A stretch of DNA of 64,000 nt from Collybia mongolica (taxonomy: Eukaryota > Basidiomycota > Agaricomycetes > Agaricales > Clitocybaceae). Below are positions 45,862-58,252 of the stretch, piece by piece. Location of the stretch: contig JAAXNY010000005.1 in assembly GCA_013420905.1 (NCBI GenBank), positions 1,550,001 to 1,614,000 of the forward strand. Reading direction: 5' to 3'. Each line of letters begins with the position of its first letter. The stretch's first letter is position 1. The translations under genes and the position numbers were made by a program. The notes under the pieces were generated by a model, which was not told the origin of the DNA, searched no databases, and saw only the letters and a program-made list of their open reading frames with translations.

Positions 45862-46892
45862 AAATAACCATGATAGATTTATTTGCATTATTATTTTTTC
45901 CGGATGCGGACGCGAGGGTTCGAATCCAGCTACCGTGCAAAGTACTTCTGCAGGAACCTACCATCGATACGAGTACATACCCAGAATCCAGATCCATTTC
46001 ATACTGAAGACCTTTTCGTTCTTGAAATTACTAGTAGTGGGACCTACTGCGCATGCAGGAAGGAAAATCAGCAGCTCAAAATTTCACCGGCATTTACTAG
46101 TTCAGCACGTATTGTATTACTTCTAATCTCCTCTTTACTTCCTAAACATACAGCCCTCTCCATACCACACCACTCTCCAATCCCAAGAACGCAATCGTAC
46201 AGCACCAACTCGCATCGAGCTACGTGTACATATGATTCATCTGTCCCGCCCAAAAAAGTCAAAAAAAAATCGAAACAAACGAAAAAGCAAAAAAAAAAAA
46301 AAAAAAAGAAATAAGGAAAAACGGACAAGGACAACCCGCAAAAGCAAACAACAAGTGTACGTATCGAGTGTACAGAGACCTAAACCCAATGACGGATCGC
46401 ACGAGACCCAATCCAGAGCCAGAGTAGATGGTGAAACGTCCGATAATCCGTGATCCGGATCTAGGTCCCCCGGGACAGATCGATGACTGGGTGGAACGCA
46501 AGTATTCGTTTTATTTTGTATATGTAGAAGGCGACGACAAAAGCCCGGGCGCTGCGCCGTATGTGGTGTGCGGCTTTTCAATGGGGTGGGAGGAGAACAA
46601 GTCCAAACATGTATGCAACCTCGTATGGTGGTACAAGGGGTATGTGTTTGCAGGGCTGCTGTATGCGTGTATCAATGCGTATGCAAGGAGGTGCTACATA
46701 TGTGCGAAAACACGAGCGAGAGGAGAGGGAGGGGGAAGAAGGGAGAATGTGTATGCACGAGGGTGGAGCACCCCGCTTCGGCTTGCTTTTATCGCTGGGG
46801 TGGGGGACCAGCGCCCAGCGTCCCCTATCACCAGGGGCCGGAGGAGGGAGGGGAGGGCCTCACTCCTCAGCCGGCCTTCTCAGCGTCCCTCC

Positions 46893-48427
46893 CTAATAGC
46901 CATACCCCCCGCTGCGCGCCTGCACGCCGACCTTGGCGGCACCGGTGCCCGCGCCTACACCGAGATTCACATTCATGGACACGGGTTGGGTGCTCCCGCC
47001 CCCGCCGACGACACCGCCGCCACCCACGAGCGACGAGAGGCGCGAGACCTCCTCGCGGGAGGCGACCAGCGCCGACGTCAGGCGCTCGTTCTCGCCAGTG
47101 AGGAACTCGACCTTTGCTTGCAGCTGTGCAAGCCATGCCTTTTTACGCTGGCGGCACTTGAGTGCAGCTGCATGACAGAAAAAGAAAGAAAAAGGTTTAG
47201 CAAAGAGAATCGAAAAAAAAAGAAGAGTTACGAACCTTGCCTGTTCCTCTCCAAAAAGTTTCTCCTTTTCTCCTCTTCGGTCTCGGGCTTCTTGGGGGCG
47301 CGTCTCGCATTGGCTCCCGTATCCATATTTTCTTCCTCGCCTTCGCCATCCTCTTCGTCACCGTCGTCATCGTCCTCCCCATCGATGTCCTCGGAAAGAG
47401 AACGCCTCCTACCACGGCCGTTGCCGTTGACGGTGGCCCTTGTACGCTTCGTGCGTGGTGCGGCCTCAATGGGCTCATATGACTTGCGTTTGGATGCGCG
47501 CTTACCATTGACAGGTGACACGGACGGTGCCGGAGGCCCATTGGTGTTCGCGCGGGCGGCCTCCTCACGCTTGGTGAGTTCCTGATGAGCCTGGGAGAGG
47601 AGGAAGAGGCCATTGGCGGCGGTACTGGCAGCGCTGGAGGCGGAAGTGATGTATGTGGGGTTGGTGGACGGGTTCTGGTTCTGATCCTGGCCATTCTGGT
47701 GGTGGTACCCATTGGTGTTGCCGTTATTATTACCGTTAACGGAGGTTCCGTTGGTAGCATTGGCGGTGCCGTTGAGAGCACCTGTGAGGACGTTGAGGGT
47801 GTTGGGTGTGATGGTGGGACCGGCAGAGTTGTTGGCGTTGTTCATCATGGCCAGGAAGGCGGCGGTGCCTGGGGAGGCGGGGAAGGCGACGGGGCCGCCG
47901 ACGAGGGGGGTGAGGCCTGTGCCAGGAGTGAGGCCCGTGCGGGGGGTCAAACCAGTGCGTGGAGTGAGGCCAGTGCGGAAGGAGGAGGGATCGAACTGGA
48001 GGTGAGTGGAGGGGGGCTGGGCGGAGGAGGACTGGGGACCGGCAAGCATGGCAGGGGAGAGGGGCCCGGATCTGAGGGAATTGTTGAGATTGGAGTTGGG
48101 ATAAGCCCATGCGTAGCTCTGGTCGGCGGGAGACGAGATAGACTCGATGGGCGGCAGCACGGGCCGGGGCGAACTGCTGCGCTTGCCGTTCGAGGCGCGC
48201 GAGGGGGCGCGGTCGGGGCGATCCGACTCATGAGCAGAGGACTGGGAGTTGCAGTCTGGTTTGGGCGACGAGCCGCGGAGGTTGGAGGAGGCCGAGCGGG
48301 GGGTTGCCGAAAAGGACTGTTCAAACGGATTCGGCTCGAGGTCAAAGTCAGAACGGGTCTGGCGGGTGTTGTTGGCGCGGCGGGAGTCTGGCGGCGGAGA
48401 CGCAGTGGCAGAAGGTGACTGGGACAT
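46893..48427 (-). CDS. atf1: ATF/CREB-type bZIP transcription factor
   Basis: Two exons (47236-48427 and 46893-47167) join in frame to 488 residues. The C-terminal bZIP has the basic region NFLERNRQAALKCRQRKKAW, split by the intron after Gln, and a leucine zipper (LQAKVEFLTGENERLTSAL). The N-terminal half has the Atf1-type activation region FDPSSFRTGLTP with four TGLTP repeats (47917-48000), then LVGGPVAFPASPGTAAFLAM. Asn/Gly/Ser-rich linkers and an acidic stretch (DGEDDDDGDEEDGEGEEE) precede the DNA-binding region. In yeasts and moulds this family is phosphorylated by the Sty1/Hog1 stress MAP kinase and binds CRE sites; each TGLTP offers a Thr-Pro site. A CRE-like TACGTCA (minus strand, near 48478) lies about 50 nt upstream of the ATG. 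Confidence 0.9.
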
Positions 48428-50756
48428 GGTCGGTGACGACAGTGTGGTGAGGGATTCGACAGATGACGACTGCTGACGTAGCCACCTTGTTATACATACA
48501 AACACCCATGTTTGGCCCTGTTGTCTCGATTCCATCAATCTCTCAGTGCCTGAATCAATAAAATTTCTTTCTTGCCCCCCCCCCGTTGCTCGAGCAGCTC
48601 CAGTCGTCATCCTGTCGTCATCTCACTTATCCACCACAAGTCCTCTCCCCCAAAATTTATCCTCCAGCCCCCTCAACCGTCCATCCCACCTCCAAGTCTC
48701 CTGCGGCCCCTTAACGCCCCAAATCAATTTATTGCTCCACCCTAGCCGCTCTTCCGGTCCCGCCTGCCTCGCGGACTCTCAATCTTGTTTTTTTTTTAGG
48801 GTCACCTGCACATGCTGCACATTTTACTTTTATTTTCTTTTTCCTTCTCTGATCGCGCATTTTGCGCCCTGAAGCTTATAATTCACCCTGAACGCAACAC
48901 GTCGTGTGTACATTTACTGCCTAATTTTATTCTCTACCTACTATCCTCCACCCATCTGCGCCATTTCTTCGGGCATATCCTCCCATGCCCACCCTCTCCT
49001 CCATCTGCTTCGCCAACACCACGATGCAGTCCTCTCCCCACGCCATCTCCTTCCGTACACGGACGTCCTGTCACCCAATGTCAATCCTGTACCGCAGACG
49101 CCACGTCTTCTTCTACTAAATCATTTCGCGGTGATCACTAATCATGTCGGCCACCCGTTCTAATGTTACGATCCCTCATTCATCCCACTGTCACTGATCT
49201 CTCAGTGATATGTCCGATCCATCTTATATCATTGCTATACCCCATCATATCGACATCATGTACCTTCGTAGACAGTCACACAATGGAGCTTTTCACCCGT
49301 CTCCCACTCACACTGTAAGATTCAACAACTTGACATATCCCCGTCCACATGTAAGTATATGCCCCACTTTCTCCTAGGTCATAAATATCTTCCAGCTAAA
49401 TCATCACAACTTTCCGAAAGCTCCCTCCCTCCTCGAGCCCCCTTTCCAAGTCCCTCGCAATTCGGATGCGTCGTAAATGATTATTAATAAAAGACAGCTG
49501 CAGCACAGAGTTATTGGAGCGCTACCAAGTATCCCTCTCCACTCGGCCGGACAGTACCGCCTGGCAGCCATCGAGCGCCCCCCCCCCCGCCTTTACTTAT
49601 ATCTCCTCCGAGCCTACCGCCGATCCCTCGCCGCCACATATGACACCCGGGGTATATACAGGTACCTGTACCTTGCCTGTATAATCCCCCCTCACGAATA
49701 CCAATACAATTCACAATCATACTTGTAACCAATGTATATAGGGCCAACGTGACGACCAGGGAGACGGCGCGCGCCAAGCAAACGCGTACACGTCGCCTGT
49801 TCGTGAGAGGTAGATCCCCATTTGGGCGCGGCGATCAGAAGGATGACCTCATGGTCCAAGTTCGCTCCCAGCGACTGGGTATTGCTCCCGGGTTGGAAGT
49901 TGTGGTGAGTTTCAATCTCGTCCTGCGCTCGTCAGAACCGACCGCCACCTTTTGACCACTTATGGTAGATCTCCAAATTTCCCCCGACCTCAGTTGCAAG
50001 TCGTTCCGTAGGTCACCAGACGCGAAAATGGGAAAGATACGTCTATAGTTCCTCCAAGGTGGACAACACCGAAACGAGAGCTCCCTCCTCTCTCCAAATA
50101 GAAACGGACGGCCACGGGGACCTACATACCGATAGAACACGAACATGAAAATACATTTCTAAACCGCCCAGTCTGAATCGCACCGCGTAATGGACCCGCG
50201 AATCCGGGTCCAATACCCATACATAGGATACCCCACTCGCGCTTCCTGCAATAGATCCGACCAAGTAGCTCTTTGAACCCCGCATACAACAGCCTTGTCC
50301 AATTTTCAACTATTGAGTCAGATCACACCCTCCATTATCCAACCCATATGGCGGTGCCGCGAGGCTTTGGTCATCTATGCTAGAGGTGGGAATATTTCGT
50401 TCGCGCCCGCCTCACCACTGCCGGTGTCCCACGTCGCGTACTGGGCCTTGGAGGCGTCTTGATTCTGTACTCCATGGGATCCGCCTACCGTCATGGAAAA
50501 TGGCGGGTCCGATCAGTGTGAGGATCTCATCACTCTGTGGGGGGAAAACATATTGGGATCCGTTGTCAAGGTCGCCATTGGACTAGGATCAGATTATGGC
50601 TGAAAACAGCTGAACTGTTTTATCGTTCAGAGTTCATGGGCACCTAATAAATATCCAGACATCCCTTCGCATTGATCTTAGAACAGAATTGTAATATACA
50701 TCATCCAAATTTTTGTCTCATTGTTATCTCCTCGCGCGATGTAGTTCAAGCTGTAC
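48428..50756. other. Long pyrimidine-rich promoter and intergenic region
   Basis: From 48540 to about 49470 the plus strand is markedly C/T-rich with C-runs (48576-48586), consistent with a long 5' leader or promoter of the bZIP gene. A second C-run lies at 49579-49592. No gene recognised. One exon-like frame at about 50381-50520 (contains LTTAGVPRRVLGLGGVLILY) is not supported by neighbours. Confidence 0.4.
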
Positions 50757-52888
50757 ATTACTGTTTTTTCCTAAACATAACAGACGCCGTCGGGTTCGGC
50801 ACAGTCTGTTGCGCGAAATGTTTCGGCTCAGGCCTCTGGCCGTCCACGGTCTTCACATCATAGTTCAATAAAACATACGCAAGCATCGCTTTCAGTTCAT
50901 TGACCGCGAAGAAACGACCAGGGCTACAGGTATCACATCAATTCAGTCAAAAAAACGAAGGATACAGAGCATAAGCTGCACTCACCACCCATGCCGACCC
51001 GTCCCAAACGTGATATAATCCAAGCTCAGAGCGACCATCTGATGCTTGATGCTCTCGCCTTCTCCCTTTCTCATCTGGGCAAACCGGAATCCATCGAACT
51101 CGCGTGCGTTAGCATAGTTTGCCTACAGATGTTCGTGTCAGTATTCATTCCCCTTCCTCATGCCAATGTCCAGGCTCACATCGTCGAGATGGGTTGCAGC
51201 GAGCGCAGCAGCAATGTGGTACCCGGCAGGTATAAAGGTTCCATTTGAAAAAGTGAAGTCCTTGAGCATCTTACGATCCATGATCACTTGAAGGAAGATG
51301 TATCAATGCCCACAAACAGCCGGCAGGGGAGGGGGACGCATACAAGCTCCAGTACCCGCAAGCCTGTGCGACTCCTTGATAAAACTGTCTACCTTGCGCA
51401 TCTTCCCCAAGGCCAGTTTGTTCAGTCCATCCGAGGCAACGACTGATTCAACCTCTTCTCGCAAGGCTGGGACGTATGAGGGCCGGGACGCAAGGTCATA
51501 GAGAACATTTGTGAAGGCCTATCAGGTATGGTCAGCACGACTAAAAAAAAAAAATACAGTCACAGACGCATGCACCATTGATGTGGTGTGGATCGCTGCA
51601 AAGTTCACCGCCAGCACCCTGAGCGTTACTTCGCGGACTGTCTTTAACCCAGGGGGGGCTTCGTCCAGGAGCCAAGTAATGAGGTCGTTCTAGGAGCATA
51701 CCAAATTCTCAACACATGTGTGCATTCTCTGGAATGCAAGAAACGCAAACGCACAGGCTTATCTGGCCAATCAGAGTCCTCATACTCCTTTTCTTTTTCA
51801 AGGCGTTCTTGGATGATTGGCTGAAGGTGATTAATAGCCTGATCAACTCTCCCTTTCAGATTGGTAAAAAGATATGCAGCAAGACTACCAATATATTATG
51901 AGGCCAGGAAAAGTAAAGGGGATATGGAAACAGTTCTCACGGTTTCAGGAAGTCAGGGAACACCGTGATGATGTGTGCTGCTTTCATAACATCGATAGTA
52001 TACTCCTCGTTGAGCTCTCTGTAATCAGGATCGCGGCCTATAAAGTACGTAGTCAGTAACTGGCTCTTTGGGAAAGTCTAGACTAGAGTACACAAAGGCA
52101 AGCCTACGAAGAGTCTGTTGCTTGTTCGGCAGACAATCTTCATGATCGTACGCAATGCAGGAACTTCGGTCCACTCTGCATGTAAATTCATTAGGAACAG
52201 CTATGAAACATCTTTCTACTCTCCACCACTGACCATCCATGGGTGGAATAAAATGTTTGAAGGAGCAAGCGATTTCGTCTTGTACGTCGGCGAAACGAAT
52301 GGCCAGGTTCCTTGTAAGTGGAGAACGCACTGTCGCTACGTGGAAACTGTTCTCATTCAGTTCTGGGCCCATAGTAAATTTAGACTGAATGGTCTGGAAA
52401 AAAAATTGTAAGAGGATGATCTTCTAAACCAAAATATACATACCTCAGCAACTGCATCGTTGAAATTCACTTGATCGTCTGTGGCACGCCTGATATCGTC
52501 CACCATCTTCGGTCCACTGATCACAATCATCCACCGCGACAGCATAGGGACTTTGAACGCAGTTCCAGGATACTGACACAATAACACATCAAATTCAGAA
52601 GTCAAGCGCTCGACCACCCGCGACCGACCTTTTCATAGCCTTCTTGAATCAATTCTTGCGCATTGAAGAAAAACTGGATTGCCCCTATGTAGGAGGTCAA
52701 AATGCCAGAGTATCCAACGCTTGGGATCGCGCTCAGCTGTGGACGATTCAAATGAGATACATGCACTCTGATAAAATCGGACCATAACTTACTTTCCATC
52801 TATCCACCCAAGACTTGTACACGCCCGGGATCACGTACGTTACAAGGAACAGCCCACCAAGGCTGTAGAAAATAAGTGTAAAGTCCAT
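50757..52888 (-). CDS. Cytochrome P450 monooxygenase (copy 1 of cluster)
   Basis: ATG 52888 starts a membrane anchor (MDFTLIFYSLGGLFLVTYVI). The N-terminal block is LSAIPSVGYSGILTSYIGAI and EYPGTAFKVPMLSRWMIVIS-like sequence. VATVRSPLTRNLAIRF and DVQDEIACSFKHFIPP follow. Helix I is NFAAIHTTSM, in place of the usual AGxxT, as in some fungal P450s acting on terpenoids. The K-helix ExxR is KESHRLAG, and the heme loop FGTGRHGCPGRFFAVNELK is split by an intron inside the Cys codon (TG|C). The C-terminus ends SVMFRKKQ. Many short GT-AG introns are present. Substrate unknown. It shares its subfamily with the gene at 54365-56477 and the relic between them. Confidence 0.9.
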
Positions 52889-54364
52889 GGCCCAATCTTC
52901 AAGTGTGCCTCCAATAGACAGGTGTGGTTGTTTGAGGGGGCTCTTTTATGACATTCCAAGCCCCATATATAGCAGGCCCTGTGACATTTAGTGGTATAGG
53001 ACTACCAAGAATAGATGGACGAGCATTTCGAAGCTCGAGGGAGAATATTGCTGCATGGTGAACGGGGCGTCGACGGGGCGCTTAGGTCATATCGATGACT
53101 TTGACTCCGCCAGGTGTACAGGTCACACGTATGTAACAACGCTTCGCGCTGCTGCCACTGAACATGCAGAATGGAACATCCCTTCAAAGCTTCGAATAAG
53201 GATCGTTTGTTTGTCGTCTCCTGTGTCATGTACATATTCATATTTGAGACCACTGAACATGTCTGCTTCGAACATTTCATTGCATACAGCCGGGTAAGAA
53301 AGCGGAAGCCGGGAGAAAACGATTTGCACTCAGAAAGGCAAAGCAGTCCCGACTCCCCAGGCTTGTTATCATGACGACGGCTTGGAGATAAATACTAACA
53401 AACATCGCGTGTCCAAACTAGGGGAACACCCTCATTGGGCCTCAGGTCGCTATAGATTGCGGCTGATGATGAAATGGCATCCACTTTGTCAGGGCTTGCC
53501 CGCCTTATATCGTCCAACGTCTTCGGTCTATTGATTATGATCAACCATCGAGACAACTTAGGGACCTTGAAAACAGTTCCCGGATACTGTCGTAGTGTAT
53601 ACAACGCAGGAATACCAAATTGATATGCAACTAACATCTTCTTAGCCCTCTTGAATCAATTCGCGAGCGTTGCGGAAAAACGGATACCCCCCCCCCCTAT
53701 ATATGACGTTAATGCACTACAGTAGCCAACACTTGGAATGGTGCGTAACTATAAGAAACAGCGAGTAAAGAAATCGACTTCAGAGAATGACATGACTTAC
53801 TTTCTATCGATCTACCCATGCCCCGACAATCTTAGGGACCACAGCAACTAAAAGTACACCGCTTAGGCTGTAAAAAAAAGAGAGTATGTCATACCAAAGG
53901 TATCCAACCGACGGACGGATATTTGGGTTCTTGCCTTAACCGACCTTACAAACGTTGCTCATAGATATGCCAGATCCTGTAGCGAAGCGGTCCCGTTGGT
54001 GGTGGGGAAATCAAAATTATAGCTCGAGTAATGCCTACAACGACCCGAGTCTGTCAAATAGTTTTTTGAATGACGCATATGCTTTTGCTGGGGTGCGACA
54101 TTTTCGAGTCTGGTATGTGCAATGCCCTAAGCTTCAGTTAAAAAAACAATATCGAGGAAATCCTCTCATGTTGTTCAAAGGCAAATACGTTACTGGGGAT
54201 CCAAGGCATCAGAGGAGCACAACTTCCGTTGTGACCACCATCCTAGAAATCATTCGAATTGTTCGAAAATTAGCAGCAAGTCAAGAAACCCAGCCACAGC
54301 TCAACTGGGCTGTAGTTTGTTATACGTATTCAAAAATAAACAAATCCTGACCCAAACGGCACCC
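52889..54364. other. Spacer between P450 genes, with a P450 relic
   Basis: Apart from the relic at 53440-53892, I see no coding region. Confidence 0.45.
53440..53892 (-). pseudogene. Decayed P450 5' fragment
   Basis: Reading the minus strand from an ATG at 53892, sequence resembling the start of the flanking P450 genes appears in pieces: SLSGVLLVAVV (after a frameshift in a T-run), WVDR followed by a stop where the intact gene has Trp, TIPSVGYCSALTSYIGG, a C-run expansion (53691-53698), RNARELIQEG followed by a stop, then YPGTVFKVPKLSRWLIIIN and DDIRRASPDKVDA. Nothing resembling helix I, ExxR or the heme loop follows before the next gene. It is a truncated duplicate. Confidence 0.8.
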
Positions 54365-56477
54365 CTATTTCGGATTGTCATCATGGTCGGCTCGCTTTCG
54401 GAACATAACTGCCGCAGTAGGGTGAGGGATTCTTGTTGCAATACCACGCCATTGATCAGGCGGCCTAACACCGTCTGTCTCAAGTTTTATATCGTAATTC
54501 ATCAGTACGTGTGCCAGCAGCGCCTTCAACTGAGTAACGGCGAAGAATCTGCCAGGACTTCGAGAGAAATAAAAAAATTAGTAAGATAACATTGCAACTG
54601 GTATAAAAACGAAACATACCACGCATTCCGGCCATTTCCAAAGAGCACATATTCTGAACTGAGTGAGGTCATCTGGTGCTTAGTCCCTTCCCCTTCGCAT
54701 TCACGCATACGTGCAAATCTGAGGCCATCGAAATCTCCCGGGTGAGAATAATGCTCCTTGTGCCCACAGCTCATCAGATATTGTTGCCTAGTAACCCTTA
54801 GGGAACACTTACCGCGTCAAGATGCGTAGGAGTGCCCGCAACTGCCATAGTTACACCAGCAGGTACGGTCGTCCCGTTAGAAAATGTGAAATCTTTCAGA
54901 ACCTTGCGCAACATCGACACTGAACAATGGCTTTAACGATATGTTGGTCCTAATGGAGACCAATAACACCCACCAGCTGCGACACCACTTATTCGTTGGG
55001 ATTCCTTAATAAAGCTATCAAGGTTTCGCATTTTTCCCAGCGCGGACTTCGTGAGACCTTCGTTTTCGACCACCAACTCAACTTCCGCACGAAGAACTGG
55101 AACATAAGATGGGTGGGCGGCCAAGTCATACAACACCCTCGTGAAAGCCTAGGAAAAGGATCAGATAGTCTTTATTATAGCACAACGAATGCATACCATT
55201 GACGTGGTATGAATCGCAGCGACATTCACAGTTAATATGCGCCTGGCAATACCGTGTACCGTATGTTGGCGTCCGGGTACACTCCCTATAAGCCAGCTGA
55301 TAAGGTCATTCTGGCGAGATTTAAGCCACCACTCAGGTACTCGGTAGATGAACTGGAGAACTGACGGGCTTTCCCGGCCAATTTGGGCCATGTTTCTCTT
55401 CCTTATCGAGCCGTTCTTGGATAGTGGGACCTAAATGTGCTACTGCTCGCCTGATGCTCGCTGGGACGTCAGTTAAAAGTCGACCGGCAATGCTGGTCGT
55501 AATGAGCTTGGTACCCTCCAGGAAAGACGATTGCGTGAACATACGGTTTGAGTATATTAGGAAATAGATTTATGATATAACCTGCTTGAAACACTTGGAT
55601 GGTAAATCCTTCGTTCAAAGCTCGATAATCAGGATTCCGGCCTGGGATATATTAGTTCAGATATTTATGTAGATAAAAGTGATGCATACACAACGGAAGA
55701 CCAACAAATAGTCGGTTACTTGTCCTGCAAACGATCTTTATAACGGTGTTGAGTGCTGGAATCTTGGTCCATTCTGAAGACACGTTATTCCAAGGAATAA
55801 AGCCAGTTTGCACCTACTCACCTTTAGTCTTTGGAATTAGATCTGTAAATGAAGCCTCGATTTCATCTTGAATGTCGGAGAACTGTATACCAAGATTTCT
55901 TGTAAGTGGTGAGCGTATAGTTCCGACGTGCCAAGGGTCATGGTGGATTTCGCGCCCAAGCGTGTAATCAGTTTGGAGAACCTGAGGATCCCAATGTCAG
56001 AATTGGCCTGTCATTTCATAGAAAAACCTGGTACATCAACCAATGCCTCCCTGAATGACACAGATTCATCGGACGCTTTACGGAGGTCGTCCACCATTTG
56101 TGGACCGCTCACAACAACATACCACTTTCCTATCGTGGGAACTTTGAATGCAGTACCATGGTACTGCAGGGAACGGGTCAATTGCGACACACAAGAGAAA
56201 ACATGGCGATACGCCACCCTATCATAACCTTCTTGTATTATATCATGGGGACGGTGTAGCATCCTGTATGCTCCTATGTAAGACGATAGAATCCCGGACG
56301 GTCCGACGGTTGGAATATGATTCAACTAAAGGGTTACTTTAGGACCCGTGGCGACGGCATTGGCCCTTCGAAACATACCCTCGACTTCGTTATCCAGGCC
56401 TTGAGTAAACGCGGGACCAGATATAAGGTTATAATTAGAGCAAGGAGTTTATACGCGAGGGCCGCAGGATCCTCCAT
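54365..56477 (-). CDS. Cytochrome P450 monooxygenase (copy 2 of cluster)
   Basis: ATG 56477 begins MEDPAALAYKLLALIITLYL, a membrane anchor. It continues with IPTVGPSGILSSYIGAYRML, HRPHDIIQEGYDR and YHGTAFKVPTIGKWYVVVSG. Helix I contains NVAAIHTTSM, the ExxR is KESQRISG, and the heme loop FGNGRNACPGRFFAVTQLKA is split in the Cys codon (TG|T), exactly as in the copy at 50757-52888. It ends ...AAVMFRKRADHDDNPK. The gene looks intact. Shared intron position and helix-I variant show that the copies arose by local duplication. Substrate unknown. Confidence 0.9.
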
Positions 56478-58252
56478 GGTACGAAAGTCAGTGCTGGAGG
56501 GGGTTTGTTCAGTGGGGTACCTTGTCAAGTTGGAATATACTCGTTTGCACCGGGTGCTTGTAATAACCGGACAGAAGGTCATATGTGAGCCATCAGACAT
56601 AGATAGCCTGAGACGACTACTAGCTTTGGAAGAATCCAACATTGTCCGCGGATCATTAAGCCTAGATTAGATGACTTGAGGTTGTGGGAGGTGCAGGATT
56701 TGGGTAAATTGTTGAAGAACCTCGCAAAAATGATTGTTCGTGGGGATGCATTCAGATAGAAACTCGTCATGCTGTGATTCCTTCCTTGAACGAAGCGGAA
56801 AAGACCGGCCACGCGAAGACAAACAACGCGAACCCATTTAAAGGCCTGCCAGTGGATGAAGTCTGGGGTCGCACCTGTTGGGCGAAACTTGTGTTCATAT
56901 AGTTGGGCATGCATTGCTGCTCTTTGGACTGTTGCGACATGTAGAAATAGTGGTTAATGAGGGTACATCGGCCACGTGCCTGAAACCTTGAGCAGCTTGG
57001 CATCCCAGCTGGTCTTGTGGCCGTCTAAAAATGAATCAACCAATGGACTTTGAGGCATCGAACCATATCGGGACCGTCGTTAGAAGGATTGGACTCACTA
57101 TGCGTGTAATCTAGTACTAGAGAAAAGAGCAACAATGCCTGGGCCGCGAATTGAATATTATCGCCGGTGGGTGAAAAATTAGTGAGCAACCTATCGCGGA
57201 TCTGAATGAGCATGTATCATACTGATAGTCCACGATCGGTATCGTGGCTTGCATTAGCAATGGACGTACAGTGAGGATATGTATCTCATTCGAGCATACG
57301 AAGCCGTTATGCAGTGGTGCTCTGTCATCGGGTCGCTTCCCAGATCCATCCAGGAGACACCCATACTCCATTCTCTAGGACTCCTCAACAGCTTGGCTAC
57401 CGTGGTCGTGTATGTCGTCCGAGGATGCGAAAGCGTACACAAGAATAATTATACCAGGCCTTTCTTGTGCATTCCGCTGCGTATTCCCTCAAGGTTTATC
57501 ACCATCCACCTTATTAACGACGTCGTTATCATGAGTCCATAATCAGATCAAGTAAGGCTCACGTTCTGGAAGGCTTCCTGGATCATACTTTGAGTACGGC
57601 AAAACCAGCGATGGGCCTGACAGGTTGAGGTCGTTTGCATGGTCTTACAGTCAAAATGCGACTGAGATGTTAGTTGGAGATATTGTAGTGATAAATTGGC
57701 GTGTGTGTATATATCACGGCCTTGAAATTTTAACTGTGTTAAAGCCCGCGACGATCATGATCGCAAGTTGTTGATGAACCTAGATGAATCTGAAGTTTCC
57801 TTTGGGGGCCTGCCGTATTTTTCAATTGAGAAAATCGCGGCGTGTCGACGAGTCGGCTAGTCAATCGAACGAGCTTGAGATGTGCTGATCATATCAGGCA
57901 CGAACAGTCCTCATGGTGTCAAGGTGCTTTGAGCGACCTCCCAAGGCCTGAAGACTTCATCATCGCATTCTGGATCCTTTTTTAGGATACTGAACCTTTA
58001 CAGGCCCAGATTAACCGTTGTCAGTGTTGACTCGGAAGTACCGCCACGTGTCCGGGGAGCCAGAGTGTCATGATCATCAGGGTTAAGCGGAAGCAACTTC
58101 CTGGCGCTCAAACGACCGAATCAAACATAGGCAAGCAAAGTATCACGTGGTTTCCTTTTCCAACCAGCTTGCACGCGGCTCTTTCACCCACTCTCATCTC
58201 ATCCCACCTTATTTTTGCCCGTCCAGCTCGCCCATCGGCTGTTAGCGGCAGG
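56478..58252. other. Intergenic, no gene recognised
   Basis: Minus-strand frames between 57025 and 57442 (containing LLRSPREWSMGVSWMDLGSD and DRLLTNFSPTGDNIQFAAQ) are open but cannot be linked to a known family or to each other with confidence. The right end is the CDC14 promoter. Confidence 0.35.

Larger units (their letters stand above)
44673..46892. other. Repeat-rich intergenic region
   Basis: Besides the MITE-like and SINE-like elements, it contains a strongly A-rich tract at about 46250-46320 (long A runs on the plus strand, 19 A's in the longest). Open frames there (for example 46428-47585 on plus) run antisense to the bZIP gene and have no motif. Confidence 0.5.

Noticed and set aside
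45915..45935. Isolated perfect B-box-like GGTTCGAATCC near 45919
   Set aside because: No acceptor stem, D-arm or second arm can be built around it at tRNA distance.
46428..48418. Long plus-strand open frames (385 and 277 codons) over the bZIP gene
   Set aside because: They are antisense to a well-supported bZIP gene, show low-complexity composition dictated by the other strand, and carry no motif.
50375..50525. Exon-like segment encoding a hydrophobic stretch (LGLGGVLILYSMGSAYRHGK)
   Set aside because: No partner exons or start could be joined, and no family was recognised.
53691..53698. C-run taken as a real low-complexity coding segment of a third active P450
   Set aside because: Stops on both sides and absence of all later P450 motifs show that it lies in a relic.
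57025..57442. Minus-strand frames that could be exons of one gene
   Set aside because: The joining intron and both ends are speculative and no motif is recognisable.
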